Shown here: piece by piece, positions 6,446 through 16,881 of the stretch | Position numbering within the stretch: the stretch's first letter is position 1 | How the letters are laid out: each line of letters starts with the position of its first letter | Source: CALCEB01 sp035531475 | GTDB taxonomy: Bacteria > Acidobacteriota > Terriglobia > UBA7540 | Direction of reading: 5' to 3' | Assembly: GCA_035531475.1 (NCBI GenBank) | Contig: DATKST010000084.1 | Location: 1 to 35,348 of the forward strand | Length of the DNA stretch: 35,348 nt | Program-made: the position numbers and the translations under genes | The notes under the pieces: generated by a model | Databases searched by the model: none | What the model saw: the letters and a program-made list of their open reading frames with translations, nothing else | Told to the model about the DNA's origin: nothing

Positions 6446-8657
6446 ATTTTAAGCGGGTGCCGTTCGGCACGTCTTCCTTAAATGTGGCCAGTACCGGACG
6501 GCCATTTTCGCCCACCGAGGCCGCCACCACCATGCCGTTTGATTCCACCCCGCGCAGCTTGCGCGGCGCGAGATTCGCCACCAGCACAATCTTCAGGCCT
6601 ACGAGTTCGGCAGGCTGGTAATATTCGGCGATTCCAGCGCACACCTGCCGCACTTCCGTACCAATATCCACCATTAGTTTCAGGAGTTTCTTCGCACCGG
6701 GAATCGCTTCCGCCGAAACCACCTGTCCCACGCGCATTTCGACCTTGGAGAAGTCCTCAATGGTGATTTTGCTCTCCGTTGTGGTTGGAGCTTGTTGTGT
6801 TGCCGGTTGCAACGGAGGTTGAGCTGGCGGAGTTGGCGAAGTGGCTGCAGTGTGCTCCGGAGTTTGAGGTTGATTTTCCGCAATTACCCCTTTCGCCGTT
6901 TCTGGTCGCCAGTCATAGACCGGCGCTACAGCTCGCTCATGCGCGCGGTCAGCTTCGGCGAGTTCGCGCAGGCGGACCAGGGTTTTCTCTTTGTCAAGGC
7001 GCGGGAAGATGGGTTCCGGCTTGCCGACCTTTGTGCCAGGTTTGAGTTGGCCCCACTGCAAATCATCTAGCCTTTGACCCGCAATGCTGCCCTCGCAGCC
7101 TAGCTGCTCCCACAGGCGTTGCGAGGCTACGGGCATGAAAGGCGAAAGCAGTACAGCAGCACACCGCAAAACGTCCGCCGTGACATAAAGGCTTTCGTTC
7201 AGCAATTGTTGCCCGGTTTCGTCCTCTGCGGCGGACCGCGGCTCCTCGTCTGGCTGGCGGACGTCAAACCCGGGAGGCGGAAAGGGAGAGCGCTTGATCG
7301 ATGCTGCAAGGGCCCAAGGCTCGCTTGAATTGAGGAAGCTGTTGAGATCGCCCACCACGCCGGACACACCCGCAAGAGCCCGGAACAGGTCGCAGCCGTC
7401 GATGTGCCGCCGAAAGTCCTTCAACAGGCCGTAGAGAGACTCCCGAAGTACCGGCACTTTCTGGCTTCGGTCAGCGTCCTGTCGGCGCGGAATCCTCCCC
7501 TGGGCGTACCGTTGGATCATCGTTATCGTGCGGTTCGCTAAGTTGCCTAAATCGTTGGCCAGATCAAAGTTATACCGGTCGATTAGCCCGTCGTACGAAA
7601 AACTCCCGTCCTGTCCGAAGGGCGTATCGCGCAGCAGGTAGTAGCGCAGCGCGTCATTACCCGGAGCACCCATCTCGTCGAGCGCCTGGACAGTAGGCTC
7701 GGGATAAACTACGTTGCCCTTGGACTTACTCATCTTGTCCCGCTCGTAATAAATCCATCCGTGGGCGAAGATGGTTTTCGGCAAAGGCAGGCCGGCCGCC
7801 ATGAGAAAAGCAGGCCAATAGACGGCATGGAAGCGAATGATGTCCTTGCCGATCATGTGGACTACTTCTGCAGGCCCTTCCGCGCCCATCCAGTATTTCT
7901 CGAAGTCCTTGCTGCGCTCGTCGCCCCGGAATCCGATTCCAGTCAGATAGCTGGTGAGCGCGTCATACCACACATAAACCACCTGATCAGGATCGTCCGG
8001 CCAGGGAATGCCCCATTTGAGTCGCCTGCGGCTGATCGAAATGTCGCGCAGCCCGCTTTTGACGAAGCTTTCCACTTCGTTCATGCGGTAGCTTGGCAGA
8101 ACGAACTCGGGATGCTCTTCATAGTGCTTCAGCAAACGGTCCTGAAACGCTGAAAGCTTGAAAAAATAATTTTCCTCGCGAATCAATTCCGCCGGCCTTC
8201 CGCAGATGTCACAGTCGGCAGGTTCGGGACTGTCGGAGACATAGCGCTCGTCAAAAATGCAGTAGCGCCCCTCATATTTCTTCTTTTCAATGTATCCCGC
8301 CTTATCAGCTTGCCGGATCATCCAGTGGACGGCCTTAACGTGATCGGGATTCTGCGACGTGTGGACAAAGCGGTATTCACTGATCCCGAGCGTCCGCCAC
8401 AAGTTCTTGAACAATTCGCGCTTTTCGGCGACGAATTCCTCGACCGGAACGCCAGCAGCATCCGCTGCTCGCTGAAGCTTCTCGCCGTGCTCATCCGTGC
8501 CGGTGAGGAACACCACGTCATAGCCGCACATCCGCTTATAGCGGGCGATGGCATCACACGCGATGGTGGTGTAGGCCGAACCCACATGAGGGCGGGCGTT
8601 CGGATAGTAAATCGGCGTGGTGAGGTAGAATTTAGGTTTTTGTTGCGTGACATCCAT
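6444..8657 (-). CDS. metG: methionyl-tRNA synthetase with C-terminal tRNA-binding domain
   Basis: Class I synthetase that charges tRNA-Met in the cytoplasm. The HIGH-type motif is HVGS at residues 24-27 and the KMSKS motif is at 308-312. The metal-binding knuckle has C133, C149 and C152, with aspartate 136 where the single-knuckle type usually has cysteine. The anticodon-binding helical domain follows (about 360-570). A low-complexity linker rich in P, T and Q (about 590-630) leads to a C-terminal EMAP/Trbp111-like OB-fold (632-737) containing KVEMRVGQV and SNGMVVA. This full architecture of 737 residues matches MetRS with a fused dimerisation/tRNA-binding domain. The start at 8657 has GGAG eight bases upstream. 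It lies downstream of larC and upstream of the four-helix-bundle gene and tatD; metG-tatD adjacency is common in bacteria. Confidence 0.97.
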   Translation of the reverse strand: MDVTQQKPKFYLTTPIYYPNARPHVGSAYTTIACDAIARYKRMCGYDVVFLTGTDEHGEKLQRAADAAGVPVEEFVAEKRELFKNLWRTLGISEYRFVHTSQNPDHVKAVHWMIRQADKAGYIEKKKYEGRYCIFDERYVSDSPEPADCDICGRPAELIREENYFFKLSAFQDRLLKHYEEHPEFVLPSYRMNEVESFVKSGLRDISISRRRLKWGIPWPDDPDQVVYVWYDALTSYLTGIGFRGDERSKDFEKYWMGAEGPAEVVHMIGKDIIRFHAVYWPAFLMAAGLPLPKTIFAHGWIYYERDKMSKSKGNVVYPEPTVQALDEMGAPGNDALRYYLLRDTPFGQDGSFSYDGLIDRYNFDLANDLGNLANRTITMIQRYAQGRIPRRQDADRSQKVPVLRESLYGLLKDFRRHIDGCDLFRALAGVSGVVGDLNSFLNSSEPWALAASIKRSPFPPPGFDVRQPDEEPRSAAEDETGQQLLNESLYVTADVLRCAAVLLSPFMPVASQRLWEQLGCEGSIAGQRLDDLQWGQLKPGTKVGKPEPIFPRLDKEKTLVRLRELAEADRAHERAVAPVYDWRPETAKGVIAENQPQTPEHTAATSPTPPAQPPLQPATQQAPTTTESKITIEDFSKVEMRVGQVVSAEAIPGAKKLLKLMVDIGTEVRQVCAGIAEYYQPAELVGLKIVLVANLAPRKLRGVESNGMVVAASVGENGRPVLATFKEDVPNGTRLK

Positions 8658-8687
8658 CAGGCTTGCTCCAAATCATGAATACACGAC

Positions 8688-8767
8688 GTAGGGGCGGGCC
8701 TTGTGCCCACCCGCATAGCGGACTCTCTCCCCGTCCGGTGGCGGGCGGCCACCAGGGCCGCCCCTAC
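8688..8767. repeat. palindromic repeat family, copy A (overlaps larC stop)
   Basis: Begins GTAGGGGCGGGCCTTGTGCC and ends GGGCCGCCCCTAC, with opposite-oriented arms around a variable centre. The last bases include CTA at 8764-8766, which is the TAG stop of larC read on the minus strand. It fills the space between larC and metG. Confidence 0.8.
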
Positions 8768-9948
8768 TTCCGGGCTTGATACGCGGCAAGTGCATCCACC
8801 ATCACCTGCTTCAGCGGCACGGCCTTTTCCTCCGCCAGCCGCCGGCAATCCTCGTATTCGGGCGCCACGTTCATCACCCGTCCATTGCAACTTGCCACTT
8901 TCATGCGCACCGCGCCATGGGGCGTTTCAACGGTCGCCCACTCGCGAGCCAACGTCTTGCGGCGGGCCTCGTGAATCCGCAAGCCAATGGTAGTGGTCTG
9001 CTCGAAGACGAGCGCGGCAAGAGCCTCAGCGCGTTCCGGCAGGCAAAGAATCGAAATGTGAAGGCCCAGGCGGTTTTTCTTCATCTGAACTGATCCGCAG
9101 GTCACATCCAGAGCGCCGACCGCGAAGGCTCGTTCCGCCAAATAGCCATAAAGCTGCGGGCTCATGTCGTCAACATCGGCCTCAATGACAGAGACGATTT
9201 CCCCGCCCGCCGCCGCTTCAGAAGCCATCAGGCTTTCGCCCAGGAATAGCCTCACCACATTCGGATGCCCGGGGAAATCCCTGGTGCCCGCGCCATAGCC
9301 AATGCACTCCACCTTGAGTGGTGGCATGGGGCCGAAGCTCTTCGCAAACGCGGTCACGATCGCGGCGCCGGTCGGCGTCACCAGCTCCGCCTCGATTCCC
9401 GAGGAATACACTGGCGCGCCTTTCAGCAACTCCGCGGTGGCGGGAGCGGGGACGGGGAGCGAACCGTGCGCCGCCTGCACCCGCCCGCTGCCCACATTCA
9501 GCGCCGAGCATCGCAATTCGTCAATCTCCAGCATCTCGAAACCCAGGCACGCGCCGGCAATGTCCAACACCGCATCCACCGCGCCCACCTCGTGAAAGTG
9601 GATGGACTGGGGCGGCTTGCCGTGAATTGCGCCCTCGACTTCCGCAAGGCGGCGGAAGATGAGCGCCGCTTTCTCTCTTACCGTGGGCGGAAGCTCGCTC
9701 GCGGCGAGAATCTTCTCGATATGATGAAGGTGGCGCTCCGGCTGCTTCTCCGGCGAGGTGATTTCCACGTGAGTTGCGGTAATGCCCGAGCGGCTGACGC
9801 GAGAGACCTTGAAATCAAACTCGCCAATGGGGATCTTCCGCAGTTCGCGCAGAAGGCCGTCCGCGCTCACTCCCGCATCAATCAAAGCGGCCAGGCACAT
9901 GTCGCCGCTGATGCCGGAGGAACATTCGAGATAGGCTGATTTCGCCAT
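8764..9948 (-). CDS. larC: nickel insertion protein LarC (nickel-pincer cofactor synthesis)
   Basis: LarC is a CTP-dependent nickel-inserting enzyme that completes the nickel-pincer cofactor of lactate racemase and related racemases or epimerases. The 394-residue product has the family's N-terminal ECSSGISGDMCLAALIDAG, the HFHEVGAVDAVLDIAG segment (about 117-133) and LNVGSGRVQAAHGSLPVPAP. Next are ELVTPTGAAIVTAF and the C-terminal half with EADVDDMSPQLYGY and QMKKNRLG. It is one continuous frame, unlike Lactobacillus plantarum larC, where a frameshift joins two frames. larB, larE and a LarA-type racemase are not in the window, so the client enzyme must lie elsewhere. Its TAG stop sits in a palindromic repeat. 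Confidence 0.93.
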   Translation of the reverse strand: MAKSAYLECSSGISGDMCLAALIDAGVSADGLLRELRKIPIGEFDFKVSRVSRSGITATHVEITSPEKQPERHLHHIEKILAASELPPTVREKAALIFRRLAEVEGAIHGKPPQSIHFHEVGAVDAVLDIAGACLGFEMLEIDELRCSALNVGSGRVQAAHGSLPVPAPATAELLKGAPVYSSGIEAELVTPTGAAIVTAFAKSFGPMPPLKVECIGYGAGTRDFPGHPNVVRLFLGESLMASEAAAGGEIVSVIEADVDDMSPQLYGYLAERAFAVGALDVTCGSVQMKKNRLGLHISILCLPERAEALAALVFEQTTTIGLRIHEARRKTLAREWATVETPHGAVRMKVASCNGRVMNVAPEYEDCRRLAEEKAVPLKQVMVDALAAYQARK

Positions 9949-9967
9949 GAGGGTTGTGTAGAACTTC

Positions 9968-10019
9968 GTAGCGGCGGGCCTTGTGCCCGCCCCTGGGCGA
10001 CCACAAGGGTCGCCCCTAC
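9968..10019. repeat. palindromic repeat family, copy B
   Basis: Begins GTAGCGGCGGGCCTTGTGCC and closes with GACCACAAGGGTCGCCCCTAC-type sequence. It is a compact 52-base copy with two internal hairpins (GGCGGGC...GCCCGCC and GGGCGACC...GGTCGCCC). It lies between the sirtuin stop and the larC start. Confidence 0.85.
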
Positions 10020-10050
10020 GGGATGTTCGCTGATCTGAACAGTATTGGGA

Positions 10051-10803
10051 TTACACCAGCCTCGGCAGAATCTCTCCCGCCGGGCCGCGCAGCACCCATT
10101 GGGCGAGATGGTCAAGCGGCGTCGGCTCCGGATTGATCACCGCCAGCTTCGCGCCCTTGCCGTAGGCCACGCCGGCAAGTCCTGCCGCCGGATACACCAC
10201 GCCGGCAGTGCCCACCACCATGAAAATGCCGCCGCGCTCGCTGGCCTTGTTGGCTAAATCCCATTCAATTTCCGGCAAGGGCTCACCGAACCACACCACC
10301 GCCGGGCGGATCAGCCCGCCACAGGCACAGCGAGGAGGCAGCTCACGCAGCGGCACATCCTCATTCTTTTCAATCTTGCTGCACTCCACACAGCGCAGGT
10401 ACCACAGGTCGCCGTGCAGCTTCAAGGGTTGCTCGCTCCCGGCGCGGTCGTGCAATCCGTCCACGTTCTGAGTGATCAGCGTGAAAGCGGTGGTCTTGCC
10501 ATTGCCGCCGGTCTTGCGCCGCTGGAGCTCCGCCAAGGCAAAATGCCCGGGGTTGGGCTGGGCCTGCTTCACAATGGACCGCCGCCAGTCATACCATTCC
10601 CACACCAGGCGCGGATCGCGGCCAAAAGCTCCCGGCGTGGCCAGTTCCCCAGCAGAAAAGTTGCGCCACAGGCCGTCCTTGCCGCGAAAGGTGGGCACGC
10701 CGCTTTCCGCGGAGATACCCGCCCCGGTCAGAACTGTGACGTTTACGGCTTCGTCGATGGCCTGGCGCAACGAGCCGCACTGGGTCTGTATCGGATCGTC
10801 CAC
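10051..10803 (-). CDS. cobB: Sir2-family NAD-dependent protein deacylase (CobB-like)
   Basis: NAD-dependent deacylase removing acyl groups from lysines. Using GTG 10803 as start gives 250 residues. GAGIS is at 27-31, TQNVDGLH at 111-118 and the catalytic histidine at 130. The zinc cysteines are C138, C141, C159 and C161. Y71-x-x-R74 (WYDWRR) matches the tyrosine-arginine pair of the class III desuccinylases such as CobB and SIRT5, so activity on acidic acyl groups is plausible. GTG 10803 has GAGG four bases upstream and gives the usual length. The frame is open up to ATG 10926, but those extra 41 residues run into an inverted-repeat element and have no sirtuin character. It precedes larC on the same strand. 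Confidence 0.9.
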   Translation of the reverse strand: MDDPIQTQCGSLRQAIDEAVNVTVLTGAGISAESGVPTFRGKDGLWRNFSAGELATPGAFGRDPRLVWEWYDWRRSIVKQAQPNPGHFALAELQRRKTGGNGKTTAFTLITQNVDGLHDRAGSEQPLKLHGDLWYLRCVECSKIEKNEDVPLRELPPRCACGGLIRPAVVWFGEPLPEIEWDLANKASERGGIFMVVGTAGVVYPAAGLAGVAYGKGAKLAVINPEPTPLDHLAQWVLRGPAGEILPRLV

Positions 10804-10885
10804 TGCGCCTCGGGTTGAGTTGAATGCCTGAAAATTGGCCAATATCGATACTATGCTGCGCGGGAAAATGTTGTCAATCGATTGG

Positions 10886-11180
10886 GGCCAGGGGGTGTGC
10901 GACATAAAAGTGATAGTTTTGGCCAAGTGACTGAAAAATCAGCGTTATCTTCGCGTAGGTGATACGCACAGACGCCATTGAATCCCCCGCTACGCTGTAG
11001 GGCTAGCAAGGAACGAAGCCGGGCGGCAGATCGATACCTTTGAGTACGGCCTACGCTCAGACAGGTTCGCATCTACAGATTCATCGCTGGTTCGTAAAAT
11101 CAAGCACTTACACGCACATCCGGCATATCACCAGCGGACTTCGGGCCAGTGCTCCCACTTTTATGTCGCGCACCCGGGCC
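10886..11180. mobile_element. 295-bp inverted-repeat (MITE-like) element
   Basis: Ends are long imperfect inverted repeats. The left end contains GTGTGCGACATAAAAGTG (10895-10912), and the reverse complement of the right end contains the same 18 bases with one difference (11156-11173). Both are bounded by GGCC on either side. The interior has no convincing gene. The structure fits a non-autonomous element or a decayed insertion sequence; I could not assign a family. It forms the left half of the 677-base gene-free stretch between the sirtuin gene and secA. Confidence 0.65.
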
Positions 11181-11183
11181 AGG

Positions 11184-11380
11184 GGTAGTGACTCAGTTTG
11201 GCGATTCTTTATCAGTGTATTCGTTTCCCGTCATTCCCGCGAAGGCGGGAATCCAGTCCGCAAATCGGAGTGGCATTCTGAACTCGTGCAGAAAAAAGGC
11301 TCGTCTCTGACATGGATCCCCGCTTTCGCGGGGATGACGGCGGCGAACCATGTCAGGAAATATCAAACTGAGTCACTACC
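11184..11380. mobile_element. 197-bp MITE-like element with perfect 17-bp terminal inverted repeats
   Basis: The left end GGTAGTGACTCAGTTTG (11184-11200) is exactly the reverse complement of 11364-11380. Inside are two further arms of the widespread TCATTCCCGCGAAGGCGGGAA type (about 11231-11255) and its near-complement (about 11312-11338). The element is thus a palindrome within a palindrome. It has no coding capacity, and the short frame across it codes only the familiar SREGGNP / PAFAGMT repeat peptides. It begins four bases after the preceding element and ends 100 bases before secA, where it may sit in or near the secA promoter. A clear target duplication is not visible. Confidence 0.75.
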
Positions 11381-11480
11381 GAGCCAGAAGGCCAGGGGGA
11401 AGCGCACGGCTTGCTAATCCTCCAAACCAACCCTAGAATGGATAAGAGGGACAGCTTCGGCTTCTAATCATTGGAGACAC

Positions 11481-14723
<3,243 letters not shown>

Positions 14724-14730
14724 ATTCACC

Positions 14731-14812
14731 GTAGGGGCGGGCCTTGCGCCAGCGAACATGCCTAACGCGCAGACCCGTGAGGCCCCCACGGCCGGCCACA
14801 AGGCCGCCCCTT
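14731..14812. repeat. palindromic repeat family, copy C
   Basis: Begins GTAGGGGCGGGCCTTGCGCC and ends with CCACAAGGCCGCCCCTT, with about 40 unrelated bases in the centre. It fills the 96-base gap between the convergent secA and htrA genes, where a hairpin could act on both transcripts. Confidence 0.75.
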
Positions 14813-14819
14813 CGGTCGT

Positions 14820-16373
14820 CTATTGGTTGTCCCCACCGTCATCACCGCTATTGGGCGAGATCACGACGAAGACGATTCCACCTTGATGATATAAGCGGAC
14901 CAGCGTTTGCCTGGTGGCTTGCGCCGCCAGGCGATTAAAGTCGGAAACGTTGGTCACGGGTTGACGATTGATGCTGATAATCACGTCGCCGCGCCCGATG
15001 CCCGCTTGTGCCGCGGGGCTGTTGTGATCGAGCTGCGTGATGACCACGCCATTCAGGTTCGAGGGCAACCCAAGCTGGCTGCGGACATCCGCGTCAATAT
15101 TTTGTACTTGAACGCCCGCCAAGGCACCCTGAGATGGAGCCTGGCCCACTCCCGGACCTTGTCCACCTCCAGGACCTCCCTTTGCGAAATTGGCCGGTTG
15201 TTCGCCAAGGGTCAGCTTGAGAGACAGGGGCTTGCCGTTTCTCAGAATTCCGAGTGTGACTTGTGACCCCGGACTGCTGTTCGCCACCATGGAAGAGAGC
15301 AAATCCCGGCTGGGCACATTCTGGCCATTCAGCGTACGGATCACGTCTCCGGATTTCAGTCCTGCCTTCTCCGCTGGCGATCCCGGCTCAACCTGGGTCA
15401 CCAGTATCCCGGAAGTATCCGGCACGTTGAACTGTTTTGCCAAGGCGGCATTCAGGTCCTCAATGCCCACACCCAGGTAGCCGCGAGTGACCTTGCCGTT
15501 CTTGATCAGCTCCTGCATCACGTGTTTGACGACGTTTGCCGGAATTGCAAATCCAATTCCATTGAAACCACCTTCACCATTGGGACCGCCGCTGGTGCTG
15601 AAAATGGCTGTGTTGATGCCGATGACCTGGCCGTGAATGTTTACCAGAGGTCCGCCCGAATTGCCGGGGTTGATGGCCGCATCCGTCTGGATGAAGTCTT
15701 CATATTGTTCGATTCCCAGGCCGCTCCTGCTCAGCGCGCTGACGCTGCCACGGGTCACCGTGAAATCAAGTCCAAAGGGATTTCCGAAAGCCATCACGAT
15801 ATCCCCGACGTGAAGCGAGGAAGAGTCGGCGAAGAGCGCCGTGGGAAGGCCGGTGGCGTCGATTTTGACCACGGCCACGTCCGTCTGCGGGTCGGCGCCC
15901 ACCACTTTGGCGCTGAAGACACGGTGGTCAGGAAGAGTGACTTTGATGTCCCTGCCTTGTTGGACGACGTGATTGTTGGTAACGATGTAACCGTCCGATG
16001 TCACAATGACGCCGCTGCCCAAAGCGTGTTCTTTCTGCTCCTGCGGAGTGCCAGGAGCCATGTTGCCAAAGAATTGGCGGAAGAACGGGTCCATCATGAA
16101 AGGAGATTGCTGGACCTTTACCACATGCACCGACTGAATGCTGACTACGGCCGGTCTTACGTTGTCGGCGATCCGCTCAAACGCCAGGTTCATTTGCTGA
16201 AGGGTGTCGATATCGGAACCGCTGAGCCCGCTGCCGCTGGCTAGGGCAAAATGGACATTGTTTTTCCGGTTGTAGTGGGTGATGAGCGACAGAACGAGCA
16301 GCAGCAGCCCAATCAACGTCAGGCTGAGGCCCATCAGGTTATCCCGCCAGAACTGTCTATTTATGCGACGCAT
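14820..16373 (-). CDS. HtrA/DegQ-family periplasmic serine protease
   Basis: Trypsin-like quality-control protease of the cell envelope. The start at ATG 16373 has AAGGAGG eight bases upstream and gives 517 residues. An N-terminal membrane anchor (about 13-33) is followed by the protease domain. The catalytic triad is H135 in IVTNNHVV, D165 in TDVAVVKID and S239 in NPGNSGGPLV. Two PDZ domains follow (about 295-390 and 417-508), separated by a glycine-rich linker (about 398-412). The frame is open 41 residues further upstream, but that part lacks similarity and a ribosome-binding site. The anchor rather than a cleaved signal suggests a membrane-tethered DegS/DegQ hybrid. It converges on secA, whose export products it may police. 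Confidence 0.95.
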   Translation of the reverse strand: MRRINRQFWRDNLMGLSLTLIGLLLLVLSLITHYNRKNNVHFALASGSGLSGSDIDTLQQMNLAFERIADNVRPAVVSIQSVHVVKVQQSPFMMDPFFRQFFGNMAPGTPQEQKEHALGSGVIVTSDGYIVTNNHVVQQGRDIKVTLPDHRVFSAKVVGADPQTDVAVVKIDATGLPTALFADSSSLHVGDIVMAFGNPFGLDFTVTRGSVSALSRSGLGIEQYEDFIQTDAAINPGNSGGPLVNIHGQVIGINTAIFSTSGGPNGEGGFNGIGFAIPANVVKHVMQELIKNGKVTRGYLGVGIEDLNAALAKQFNVPDTSGILVTQVEPGSPAEKAGLKSGDVIRTLNGQNVPSRDLLSSMVANSSPGSQVTLGILRNGKPLSLKLTLGEQPANFAKGGPGGGQGPGVGQAPSQGALAGVQVQNIDADVRSQLGLPSNLNGVVITQLDHNSPAAQAGIGRGDVIISINRQPVTNVSDFNRLAAQATRQTLVRLYHQGGIVFVVISPNSGDDGGDNQ

Positions 16374-16881
16374 TTCGATAATCCTCCTTGTTCGCTGCAG
16401 CCGGATCAGACACGGCTCAGGTATCCCAATCTTTGGATGCTCCACGGCCTTGCGGCAGGAAGTCCCTGCTGTTACGGCCTCCGGTCCCAATTCCAATGAC
16501 CGGCCCTAGGGTAGTTTATCTTACCAATTTCACACTTGCACACTCGATTAGACGCGGGTGACGCCGGCGAGAAAGCGGGTGGCCTGCGAAATCGTACAGG
16601 AAACTGTGGAAGCTGACACTTGAAATTCTTGGGATGTTCTCGCCTAGAACGTACACAATCCTTGTGCCTTGCCTTCAGTAAGATGCGGCACGAGCGTGAA
16701 GAGTTTTATCGAATTGTCATACCAGGGAGATCATCTTGCTCACGAGCCGCACACGCTCTGCCTGAAGGGGATGATGCCGCCGCCGCCATGCTGGACGATG
16801 GACGAGGCTTTGGCCGGGGACCGTCCCCTGCCGGTTGCCGAAAGGAAGTGAGTGAATGATCCCCGCCAAGTATCCCGTCTT
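16374..16881. other. 508-base intergenic region
   Basis: This separates the M1 peptidase stop from the htrA start; both are on the minus strand, so the htrA promoter should lie toward the left of this text in the minus direction, upstream of 16373. The only structure I see is a short GC palindrome GGGGACCGTCCCC at about 16817-16829, close to the peptidase 3' end and possibly helping termination. Short plus-strand frames here have no recognisable family features. Confidence 0.5.

Noticed and set aside
8658..8763. T-box or other riboswitch upstream of metG
   Set aside because: The short leader is almost entirely the palindromic repeat; no T-box specifier or NGGTGGNA-type motif seen.
11040..11417. 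Plus-strand frame of 125 residues containing SREGGNP and PAFAGMT peptides
   Set aside because: These peptides are the translated form of a very common intergenic palindromic repeat and lie inside the MITE-like element.
16620..16859. Plus-strand frames in the gap before the M1 peptidase gene
   Set aside because: No similarity I recognise, two competing frames overlap, and no ribosome-binding site.
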